From assembly GCA_039602395.1 (NCBI GenBank), contig JBCNJP010000003.1:63540278-63604277 (forward strand): a stretch of DNA of 64,000 bases, written 5' to 3'. Source of the stretch: Deinandra increscens subsp. villosa (taxonomy: Eukaryota; Streptophyta; Magnoliopsida; Asterales; Asteraceae). This document shows, piece by piece, positions 1-9,056 of this stretch. The position numbers and the translations under genes are program-made. Position 1 is the stretch's first letter, and every line of letters starts with the position of its first letter. The notes below the pieces were generated by a model, which saw nothing but the letters and a program-made list of their open reading frames with translations, made no database searches and was not told the origin of the DNA.

Positions 1-915
1 CTCATCTGGTGTTTTTGCTGAATATGAAGTCGGACTTGAAGGATTTGGAATAGTGAAGTTACATCCCCTTGATGAATTTCCAGAATTTCCTGAACCATGA
101 CCAGCAACAAAAGCTGTTTGAGGTGGATTTAATGAATCAACACCAAATGATTTAGACTTTGCATTGATACTTGCAGAATTTTGACCATGATACACTTCAG
201 GATTTTGGAATTGAGCAGTTGACTTGTTTGATGTCATCATTTCCATCTCTCTAGCATGAAGCTTTCCGGTCAAATCATGAAATGATAATTCAGAATATTC
301 TTTATCATGAGTAAGTAATAATACATAGTTTTCCCACTTTTCCGGTAATGCTTCCATCAATTTCTCTTTCAATTCCTCCTCAGTCTTTTCAATTTTAACC
401 ACTTTCATCTCACTAATCAGATGTGAAAACCTTGAAATAAGAGCAGAAATATTTTCTTTTTCATAATGTTGAAAATTTTCAGATTCCTTGTTCAACACTT
501 TTCGTCTACTCTTCTTATATTGGTCATTACCTTCACATCGAGCAGATAAAGCATCCCACAACTGTTTAGCTTTCTTGCAAGTGCTGAATTGATGCAACAA
601 CTCGGTAGGTAAAGCCATGGTAAGATAACCATAAACTTTTTGTTCAAGCTCATAGCTTTTTCTTTCATCCTTATCAAAATCTTGAATTTATTTATACTCG
701 CCATCTGCAGTTGGACGTACATACAACTTTGAATTGGAATCCATAAATCAATATCGTTTGTACTGATGTATGCAAAAAAACGTTGCTTCCAATTTTGATA
801 ATCTTCCAACTTTAACAGCTTAGGAACTTTCTGATTTGTTCCTATTTCATTATCAAAATTGAGCATAGCTTGTACCGTGCTTTGCATAGCTACAAATGCT
901 TGAAAAATCAGACAT
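1..915 (-). pseudogene. gag: Copia gag of element A, N-terminal part, frameshifted
   Basis: Encodes the start of a Copia Gag capsid protein, which packages element RNA into cytoplasmic particles. The original start is probably the ATG at 913-915, which aligns with the gag start of element B at 41961. An extra T in the run near 902-907 shifts the frame, and the longest open piece starts from an internal ATG at 887. Conserved words include DNEIGT, VPKLL, LEDYQNWK and WIPI. A further frame break lies near 725 and an in-frame stop near 690; after that the expected frame runs to the window edge, ending with a NFTIPN segment also seen in B. The zinc knuckle lies outside the window. Not functional as it stands. 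Confidence 0.8.
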
Positions 916-984
916 TTTTCACCAAAAATAATACTTCAAAAACTTCGAACTCAAAAACGGAGGTCTTCCAAGCGGATTTTGGGG
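1..984 (-). mobile_element. SIRE-type Copia element A, left part
   Basis: This is the start of the internal region of a minus-strand Copia element: gag and the last part of its leader. It continues beyond the left window edge. It is interrupted at 984 by Gypsy-1 and resumes at 11680. The bases flanking Gypsy-1 (TGGGG at 980-984 and 11680-11684) are the target duplication, so the two pieces were once contiguous. The leader sequence just upstream of the gag start matches the same place in element B near 41890-41960, so A and B belong to one family. Confidence 0.85.
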
Positions 985-1938
985 TGTCACACCCCCAAAT
1001 AACCACTAACGGAGTTTATACCGTTAAGGGGTGCGAGCAAACCAGGACCACAACCATTAGTTACAAATACTAAACAAATCAGAGTAAAGTCCAATCATTA
1101 ATAATAAAACAGCTTAACAGTACGCAGCGGAAAACATTGTCTTTAGCACTAACCACGTGCTTTACAAAATCATTGTATTAAATTCCCAATTAAGTTTAAT
1201 CAAAATAAAAGTCTTCATGTGCCATGCCAACCCGCTCCGGATACTCCTCAGCGATCTGCAAGAGTTTAAACCACACAAGTGTTAACCTAACGGTTGGTGA
1301 GTTCACAGTGGGCTTGTCACGCAGTGGCCCGGTCTAATAATCATAATCGTATCAACATATACTTATGTAATATTTGTTTGTGAAAAGCAATGCTTAGTGA
1401 TATTCATAATCATGGTTCTGTGGTTTAGTCAAAGTATTGTCCGTAACATACGTTATCGGGTATGAACTAGTTTTGTATAGTTAAAGTGCTCAACCGATAT
1501 CGCGGGTAGCTAATCCGTTGTTCCATGCACTAAGGAAGTTTGTACCAAAGCTGACTATTATTGTAGTGGCCGTGCCATCAGGTTTTGCGGACCTACGTCA
1601 TCGCGGATTTGCCTCCCCCGTGTCCTCTCGGGATCACGGTCAGATAGGCTGATATTGTACCTCCGTGCACTCCCCGTGTCACGGGGCGGAGTTTGTCAAA
1701 CTCCAGTAGATCTACCCAACATCCCCTCGCTTTACAATTAATGGTACAATTTAGTTGAGGACTTTTAAGTTTCAAGGCATCCTTAGAAATCATGTGATAT
1801 CATGTGGTTTAGACTTTAACCTACGCTAGCCATATTAAAACGGTTTTCTGGATTCTCATGAATCTCAAAAGTGTTTTCAGTTTTGTTTCAGAAATAGTTG
1901 TTTAAGTAATTCGCAAGTGCTTCCCATAAAGCACTTCA

Positions 1939-2040
1939 AGTTCATCAAGTGGGTGCCAAGCATTCCCGAGTTCAAGTTCATCAAGTGGGTGCCAAGCACT
2001 CCCGAGTTCAAGTTCATCAGAGAGGTGCATAGCTCTCATA
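1939..2040. repeat. 36-bp tandem repeat in the Gypsy-1 LTR
   Basis: A unit of about 36 bp (beginning TTCAAGTTCATCAAG) is repeated about two and a half times. The last copy is diverged. The other LTR has the same array at about 10011-10112. Confidence 0.85.
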
Positions 2041-2403
2041 AGGTTGTCAGCATTGTTTTTCGTTAAGTTATTCAGTGTGACCCAAACGGGTTCACGATAA
2101 TTGGGTTAGTGACACTCACCTTGGGTTGCACTGCTACACTTGCTAAGTAATCCAAGTATTGTTTGTTTATCGAAGACCTAAGAACACGTTTAGGTCTTAA
2201 GTATTAGTTTGGTGTCTAATCTTTACTTAACGTCACTATGGCCCATAACATAGCACGTTGGAACTATGACTCGACATACCGACACACGACACCGATGGTT
2301 GATCATAAACAAGGGTTCATATACATTAGAAATCAAAGCACGTATCATCATGGCATAATCATATGAGTCATGGCATAACATTCAAATAAATTGCACAAGT
2401 TTG

Positions 2404-2775
2404 GATTCTGGTCACAATTTCGCTAGCAGTTTCGCTAGGCAGTTTCGCTGTGTGCACGGGCAGCACTTTCGCTAGGCAGTTTCGCTGTGTGCACGGGCAG
2501 CATTTTCGCTAGGCAATACCCGATGACACAGTTTCGCTAGGCTAGTTTCGCTCGAAACTGTTGGCACAGTTTCGCTAGCCTAGTTTCGCCGAAACTGGTT
2601 TGAACTTTCGTTCAAGAAAATTTCGCTCGGTAGTTTCGTTCGGACAGGTCTGGTTGGTTTACCCGGCGACACTACAGTTTCGCTACATAATGTCGCTGGA
2701 TGAAGATATACATAATTTCGCTACATAGTTTCGCCCAGAGAACAGGCTAGTTTCGCTGGTCGCGAAGAACGCATA
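2404..2775. repeat. Downstream array of (A/G)TTTCGCT motifs in the Gypsy-1 LTR
   Basis: About twenty irregularly spaced copies of AGTTTCGCT or close variants occur within 370 bp, with several reverse copies (GCGAAACT). In the transcribed (minus) direction this lies downstream of the TATA box, so it is probably in the RNA. The matching array in the other LTR is 10492-10845. CpG dinucleotides are kept in most copies, although methylated plant repeats usually lose them. Confidence 0.85.
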
Positions 2776-3252
2776 AATCAGCCTAAAAATCAATCTAACA
2801 GCTTCCATATTTCATGTAATTCAATATCTAGCATGCATAATCATTTACCAACATCATAGAAGCAGTTTTGACACCTTATTCATGTATTTTTATCATCAAA
2901 TCACCAAAATACATTTAAAACCCTAAATGACCTAATCTAGCATGAATTTTCATTATGGATGGATTTCACACGTAAAGTTACAAACTTTATAACAGATCTA
3001 GCATCCCTAAGCAGCATACTAGCAGATCAAGTGATTCCATATAGGTTTAGGCATGCTTTTTAAGAGAAACACATAGAAAAGCATAAATAAAGGTTTTTGA
3101 GACTCACGATTCGATCTAGGATCCAAATAGATGTTGTCTCGAGGCTGAGATGGTGTTTCTTTGGTGGTTTTCTCGGCTGACCAGATTCCAGGAGAGTGAG
3201 TGTGTGTGTTTGAGAGAAATGGTGCAACAAATGAGACAACTAGGGTTTTATG

Positions 3253-3410
3253 CTATTATATATCAGAGGCTAGTTTCGCTGGCTAGTTTCGCTGGCCAGG
3301 CGAAACTGTCTCTGATTTCATGAGATCCAATAGTTTAACCGACTACCGGGCGACACTATAGTTTCGCCCGTTAGTTTCGCTGGCAACCAAGAAAGGCAAA
3401 TTTTCATTTT
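3253..3410 (-). promoter_or_regulatory. LTR core promoter of Gypsy-1 with upstream TTTCGCT array
   Basis: On the minus strand a TATA box (TATATAATAGC, about 3253-3264) is directly preceded by five to six copies of the AGTTTCGCT/AGCGAAACT motif (3270-3400). The same arrangement is in the 5' LTR (TATA about 11327-11337, array 11343-11450). It is the only good TATA box I see in the LTR next to a motif cluster. The promoter role is inferred from position. Confidence 0.6.
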
Positions 3411-3612
3411 ATTCCTAATACTAAATCATGCGTTTTCATCACGTTGCACATAATGACAATACATAAATAATCACATAACACATATGGACGGGTTCGGTGA
3501 TCAACCAAAGGTCGTGGACGTATTCGGCCTAGTTAAGCATTAGTTACTAAGTTAACACTTATAACGTAACTAACGGAATTGTCTAACGGAAGTAAACCTT
3601 GAAATTCTCGGA

Positions 3613-3780
3613 TGTCACATCATCCCCTTGTAATTGGAATTTTCGTCCCGAAAATTATTCTTGCGTCGTAGCGTTCGCAGCCTCGGCTATCGTCGTTGCT
3701 ATATTTGCTGGGGAAAGAAAGCAAAAGTTTTAGGGTCGTCACATCCTCCTCCTGTTACAGGAATTTTGGTCCCCAAAATT
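3613..3780 (-). promoter_or_regulatory. Duplicated hairpin plus polypurine tract, Gypsy-1
   Basis: Two related units of about 44 bp. Unit 1 (3613-3656) spans the LTR edge, the minus-strand polypurine tract AAGGGGATGA (3620-3629) and a perfect hairpin AATTTTCG-TCC-CGAAAATT. Unit 2 (3737-3780) has GTCACA, a C/T-rich tract and hairpin AATTTTGG-TCC-CCAAAATT. The stem differs between units at both paired positions, so pairing is kept. Unit 1 is the true PPT because it abuts the LTR. Gypsy-2 has the same duplication at 55444-55592. Confidence 0.75.
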
Positions 3781-5206
3781 AAATCATACCTTGAGTTTCC
3801 GTGGAAGTTTGCTCGAACAAGTGGGGATACTTTTTCCTGATTTGATCCTCTCGTTCCCAAGTATATTCAGGTCCACGCTTTGAGTTCCATCGAACCTTGA
3901 CGATCGGAATCTTGCTACGTTTGAGGGCTTTCTCCTCGCGTCCCATGATTTCTACCGGTTGCTCGATAAATCTCAAATGTTCATCAATTTCCAATTCCTC
4001 CAAAGGAATTATTTCGATGTCTTCAGCCAGACATTTCTTTAGGTTAGAGACGTGAAACATGTTGTGAACTCCATCGAGTTTGGCAGGGAGTCGTAATCGG
4101 TAGGCCACCGGGCCTACTTCCCCAATAATTTCAAATGGCCCGATATAGCGAGGATTCAGCTTTCCACGCTTTCCGAAGCGTATCACTCCTTTCCAGGGAG
4201 ATACCTTTAATAGCACCTTGTCACCTACCTCGAACTTCAAAGGCTTACGGCGTTTGTCGGCATAGCTCTTTTGTCTGTCACGCGCTGCAGCTATCCGTTT
4301 CCTTATTTGAATAATTCGTTCCGTTGTATCATGAATGATTTCCGGTCCGGTGAGTCCTTTCTCACCTGTTTCGGCCCAACACACGGGCGATCTACATTTT
4401 CTGCCATAAAGTGCTTCAAAAGGTGCTGCACCGATACTCGAATGATAACTGTTGTTGTAGGAGAACTCCACCAACGGAAGGTGAGCCTCCCAATCCTTAC
4501 CAAAGTCGAGAACGCAAGCTCGGAGCATGTCTTCCAAAGTCTGAATAGTTCGTTCCGTCTGACCATCGGTCTGCGGGTGATAAGCTGTACTCATATCCAG
4601 TCTGGTTCCCAGTGCTTCTTGCATAGATTGCCATAGTCGGGAAGTAAATCGAGGATCTCGATCTGAGATAATGGTTTTAGGCACTCCATGACGTGCCACA
4701 ATTCGGTCAATGTACAGCTTTGTCAACTTATCCATATTGTCGTTTTCCTTCATCGGGATAAAATGTGCAGATTTGGTTAATCGATCAATGATAACCCAAA
4801 TCGCATCCGGTCGATTAGATCGATGAGGTAATCCTGTTACGAAGTCCATGGAGATATCCTCCCATTTCCATTCTGGGATCTTTGGTTGCTGCAATAGCCC
4901 AGAAGGCTTTTGGTACTCAATCATAACCCTTGAGCATGTTAAACACTTAGCCACATATCGAGCAATGTCGGCTTTCATGTTCGGCCACCAATACAAGTTT
5001 TTTAAATCTTGGTACATTTTATCCGATCCAGGGTGCACCGAATACCTTGATTTGTGAGCCTCGTCCATCACGAGCTCACGGAGATTTCCAAGTAAAGGAA
5101 CCCAAATTCTGTCATTGTAATACCTGAGTCCGTCGGTCTTAACTTCAGAGTTACCATCTACACCACGCAGTGCTTCAGCTGCGAAGTTTTCTTCTTTTAG
5201 AGCTTC
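3779..5206 (-). pseudogene. pol: Gypsy-1 integrase with C-terminal chromodomain
   Basis: C-terminal part of pol. The integrase inserts element cDNA into chromosomes and the chromodomain is thought to guide it to marked chromatin. Visible in order: zinc-binding HHCC region (HPGSDKMYQDLKNLYWW ... CLTC), catalytic core (DFVTGLP; ISDRDPRFTS; AYHPQTDGQTERT), GPF/Y-like segment (RYIGPFEIIGEVG) and chromodomain (VKVRWNSKRGPEYTWERE) ending in FEQ shortly before the stop. It lies in one frame with the RT part but is cut off by a TAA at about 5207-5209, where a leucine codon is expected from the Gypsy-2 copy. Otherwise open for about 475 codons. Confidence 0.9.
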
Positions 5207-6750
5207 TTATTGGGCATCGCGGATCCGATCCGGCAATCCCGTGTGAATGGTAAGTTGCAGCGCTTGTACTCGTCGAGGCTTTTCGTACTCCTTTCGACTT
5301 AATGCATCAGCCACAACATTGGCTTTTCCCGGGTGATATTTGATTGCTAAGTCATAATCATTCAGTAGCTCGACCCACCGTCGTTGTCGCATGTTGAGAT
5401 CCTTCTGTTTAAAGATGTGTTGTAAGCTTTTGTGGTCGGTAAATATTGTGCACTTTGTCCCGTAGAGGTAATGTCTCCAAATCTTGAGTGCATGAACAAC
5501 GGCTCCCAATTCCAAATCATGCGTTGTATAATTCTTCTCAGTATCCTTCAGTTGCCTGGACCCGTAGGCAATCACTTTGTCTCTTTGCATCAACACACAA
5601 CCGAGTCCTTGAATGGATGCATCACAATAGACCACGAAGTCGTCAATTCCATCGGGTAACGCGAGAATTGGAGCTGAACATAACATATCTTTGAGAGTTT
5701 GAAACGCGCGTTCTTCTTTTTCACCCCATCTATATTGCACTCCTTTGTGCGTTAAAGCTGTTAAGGGTTGAGCCAATTGCGAGAAACCCTTGATGAATCT
5801 TCGGTAATATCCGGCAAGTCCCAAGAATTGTCGGATTTCGGTCGGCGCTCTGGGAGTAGGCCAACTCTTGATAGCTTCCACTTTAGCTGGGTCGACATGA
5901 ATTCCATTCTGATCAACAATGTGTCCAAGAAACTGGACTTCGCGAATCCAAAAATCGCACTTCGAAAACTTAGCATAAAGCTGTTCCTTACGGAGTAATT
6001 CCAAGATAAGTCGTAGGTGATTCTCGTGTTCTTCCTTTGTCTTGGAGTAGATCAAAATATCATCAATGAAAACTATTACAAAATGGTCGAGGTACGGCTT
6101 GCACACTCGATTCATTAAATCCATAAACACAGCAGGTGCATTAGTTAGCCCAAACGGCATAACCAAAAACTCGTAATGACCATAGCGAGTTCTGAAAGCA
6201 GTCTTGGGGATATCCTCATCTCGAACACGAAGTTGGTGATATCCAGACCGTAGGTCAATCTTTGAGAAGTAGCTTGAACCTTGTAGCTGGTCGAAGAGAT
6301 CGTCGATTCAAGGAAGTGGGTACCGATTCTTGATCGTAACCTTGTTAAGCTCTCGGTAGTCAATACACATTCGGAACGTTCCATCCTTCTTCTTAACAAA
6401 CAATACCGGTGCTCCCCACGGAGACGAACTTGGACGAATAAATCCCTTGTCGAGTAGCTCTTGAAGTTGTGCGGAGAGTTCGTTGAGTTCGCTTACCGCC
6501 AAACGGTAAGGTGCGCGTGCAATCGGAGCGGCTCCAAGAGCTAAATCGATTCCAAACTCGACTTGTCGAAATGGAGGCAAACCAGGCAGATCATCAGGAA
6601 ATACATCTTGGAAGTCGCGGACTATCGGGTAGTCGTCGATTCTACGTTTGGGAAGTGTCGTGTCTGTGACGTTCGCAAGGATCGCGAAGTGACCTTTACG
6701 AAGGCACTTTTGAGCTTTGAGGAAAGAGATAATACCGGTGACTGCTCCAC
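5207..6750 (-). pseudogene. pol: Gypsy-1 reverse transcriptase and RNase H
   Basis: The RT copies element RNA into DNA and RNase H degrades the RNA strand. Motifs: PWGAPVLFVKKKDGTFRMCIDYRELN, VMPFGLTNAPAVFMDLMN, catalytic FIDDIL (the Gypsy form of YxDD), FLGLAGYYRRFIKGFS, then RNase H YCDASIQGLGCVLMQRD and FTDHKSLQHIF. An in-frame TGA lies at about 6307-6309 where the family has an arginine codon (CGA to TGA, a typical deamination change). The upstream boundary is the frameshift near 6750. Apart from these, the reading frame is intact, which fits a young insertion. Confidence 0.9.
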
Positions 6751-8300
6751 CTTTTCGCCTTGAACCGTTAACACTTCACCTTCTTCAAGTGGGATACGAA
6801 CCACTTTTTCTTTACACAAGATTTCAGCTCGATTCTCAGATAACCAATCCATTCCTACTATAACATCAAAACTACCAATCGGGAAGGGCATAAGGTTGAT
6901 TCCTAATGTATGGCCAGCTAGTTCTAACTTACAGTCCTTAACTATCTGAGTCGTATCATGAAGTTTACCATTCGCTAGTTCTACCACATATTTAGCGTCT
7001 AAGGCAATCGGTTTAGCGTTAATCAACTTAGCAAATTTAGTGGAAATGAAACTTCTTTCAGCACCAGAATCAAACAATACAGTAGAAAAGAAACCATTTA
7101 GTATGAATTTACTGTTAATCACGTTGGCATCGTTGCGAGCTTCACCTTGACCCATGACAAAAGCTCTTCCCCTGCCATTTCCACCATTCCCGTTGCCATT
7201 CCCGTTACCATTTCCTCCGCCATTACCGTTCCCACCATTGTTTCCTTGATTACCATTACCCTGTCTTCTCAACTGCGGGCAGTCCCTCTTAATGTGGCCT
7301 TGAGCACCACATTCAAAACAGCCACGGGCTCCACCATTATTGTTCTGATTGTTCCCCTGCCCGTTGCGGTTGTTCCCATAGTTGTTGTTGCCATGATTGT
7401 TGTTGTTTTGCCTTTGGCGGTTTTGTTGCTCAGGTAGAGTTGCCCAGCAGTCTTTTGCTTCGTGGCCTTTCTTTCCACACCTTTCACAGTTCAGATTCTT
7501 CCTACAAACACCAGCATGATGCTTCCCACACTTGTTACACAAAGGCAGGTTACCCCTGTAGTTGCTCTGACCACTACCGCCCTGGCGGTTGTTACCACTG
7601 TTGTTCCCAGACCTTTTGCTTTGGCTTTGGTAGCTATAAGACCTCCCAGTGCTGTTTCCAACACTCTGATTGTTCATGGAGTTTTCAGGAGCTTCATCAT
7701 CAGCTTTTCTTTTGCCATTTAAGGCAGTCTTCTCTGTGGCCTTTGCAGGAAGTGTACCCTTCTCAACCTCCTGATCAGTAAGTTTGTGAGCCAATCGGAT
7801 GGCTTGTTGCACAGTTGCGGGGTTGCTGGCAGTCACTAGTCCCTTTATTTGAGGCGCGAGGCCTTCCAGATAACGCTCAATGCGTTTGAATTCAGCATCA
7901 ACCATTGTGGGGCACAAGACCTCGTACTCGTGGTAACGTGCAGTATACTGTTCGACTTCAGACCCAATCATTTTCAGATTCAAGAATTCACCCTCTAACT
8001 TCTTCACTTGGTCACGGGGACAGTACTCCTCCATAATCAGCTCCTTAAACGCTTCCCATTGCATGTTATTAGCCGCATCAATCCCAATCATCTGGATTTC
8101 GGCATTCCACCAGGAGAGAGCAGCTCCTTCGAAAGTACCAGTCGCAAATTTCACTTTGCTCTCAGCAGGGCAGTTGCACATAGAGAAGACCTTCTCAGAC
8201 TTCTCGATCCACCTGAGGAGTCCTACCGCTCCTTCTTCGCCGGAAAACGTTATCGGCTTGCAGTCCATGAAGGACTTAAACGTGCAGTGATGGTGGTTTC
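6622..8300 (-). pseudogene. gag-pro: Gypsy-1 gag and aspartic protease
   Basis: The frame is open from the putative acceptor at 8300 to 6622. The first ATG is at 8268, but family-conserved residues (TFKSF) precede it, so the true N-terminus is upstream (see 8383-8503). Gag core words: GAVGLLRWIEK, FATGTFEGAALSWW, EYCPRD, TASNPATVQQAIRLAHKLTDQ. Zinc fingers follow: CNKCGKHHAGVC, CERCGKKGHEAKDC and CFECGAQGHIKRDC, then Asn/Gly-rich linkers. Protease active site is LFDSGAERSFIS. The last about 45 residues are out of frame: compared with Gypsy-2, one base is missing near 6750, so protease and RT are disconnected. Confidence 0.88.
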
Positions 8301-8382
8301 CTGATGCAATAATAGTTCGGGTTTTAAGTTAAAACAAGTTAAATATAATTTCGCTTCGTGCCTTAACTGGCATAATAATTAC
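8301..8382 (-). other. Putative 82-bp intron in Gypsy-1 gag
   Basis: Begins GTAATT and ends TTATTGCATCAG on the minus strand, is AT-rich and near the lower size limit for plant introns. Removing it joins exon 1 and the main gag frame in phase. RNA evidence is needed. Confidence 0.55.
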
Positions 8383-8503
8383 CCTGAGCGGCGTACGCAG
8401 CTTGGACGGCTGCCACAGCGGCTTGCACGTGCTCATTAATCATAGCTTGTAGTTGTGCAGGCGTCATGTTAATGTTGCTCCTTCCGTGTCCCCTTCCAGA
8501 CAT
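8383..8503 (-). CDS. gag: Putative first gag exon of Gypsy-1
   Basis: The ATG at 8501-8503 opens 40 codons plus one base, up to a CAGG|GTAATT donor at 8383/8382. The peptide starts MSGRG and contains MTPAQLQAMINEHVQAAVAAVQA, resembling the N-terminus of plant chromovirus Gag. If unspliced, the frame stops at TAA soon after. If spliced to the acceptor at 8301, the phase-1 join keeps the gag frame open. Gypsy-2 has an equivalent exon of exactly 121 nt (60115-60235). Splicing is inferred. Confidence 0.6.
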
Positions 8504-9038
8504 CTTGCTGGACAGTTAAAGTAGCAAGTGTTCAGTCACAGTTATATTCTATACATATCCCATAATATGTATATTAGCCAGTTCCCGTTATCCCACTATT
8601 AGTCCAGAAAAATTTTGTGCAAAATCGAGGCGTCGTCGGAGAACGTCGTAAGTCGTAAGTAGCTATCGTCGAAAGTCGGCTTTCCCATAAAAGTCACCGT
8701 CGACGTAGTCACCGTAGTAGAAATCAGGACGTAGCGTGTAGCATCGTTTCGTTGTCGCTTTCCCCCCGAATAGTGTGCGTATTAGCGTTCGCGTTTCGTA
8801 TTCGTGTGAAAATTTTCCTAAGGTTTTCCGTTAGACTTCCTAGACACGGTCTATATATACATCTATATATATATATATATATATATATATGAAGTATTTA
8901 CTTACACAGCAGAGCGAGTATCCCAGGTTGGCACATAAAAATTTCTGTTTTGGGAATTTTGTTTGTCCGTTTGTAACTAAGGTTTCAAGTTGCAGTTTCC
9001 AAATCGTTTTCAAAATTGATTCCAGTTCTCTGCAACTT
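8504..9038 (-). other. Leader of Gypsy-1, with CpG-dense stretch and TA microsatellite
   Basis: Untranslated leader between primer site and gag. Positions 8620-8815 are unusually rich in CpG, with many GTCGT/CGTAG words. A (TA)n run of about 30 bp lies at about 8861-8890. No long open frame on the minus strand. Confidence 0.7.
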
Positions 9039-9040
9039 AT

Positions 9041-9056
9041 GGCTCTGATACCAATC
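9041..9056 (-). promoter_or_regulatory. Primer binding site of Gypsy-1
   Basis: On the minus strand TTGGTATCAGAGCC follows the 5' LTR directly. It matches the usual plant initiator-Met tRNA primer site. Confidence 0.9.

Larger units (their letters stand above)
985..3619 (-). repeat. 3' LTR of Gypsy-1
   Basis: 2635 bp, starting TGTCAC and ending GTCACA on the plus strand. It is almost identical to 9057-11679. It has a 13-bp extra unit in the TTTCGCT array just upstream of the TATA box and lacks one base near 2590. No real gene is present; the small open frames here recur in the other LTR and have no coding look. Confidence 0.96.

Noticed and set aside
1593..1793. 66-aa open frame in the Gypsy-1 LTR (also at 9665-9865)
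   Set aside because: Part of the LTR, no similarity to any domain, position and composition explained by the repeat.
7147..7781. Plus-strand open frames opposite gag of Gypsy-1
   Set aside because: Antisense shadows of the Asn/Gly-rich gag linker.
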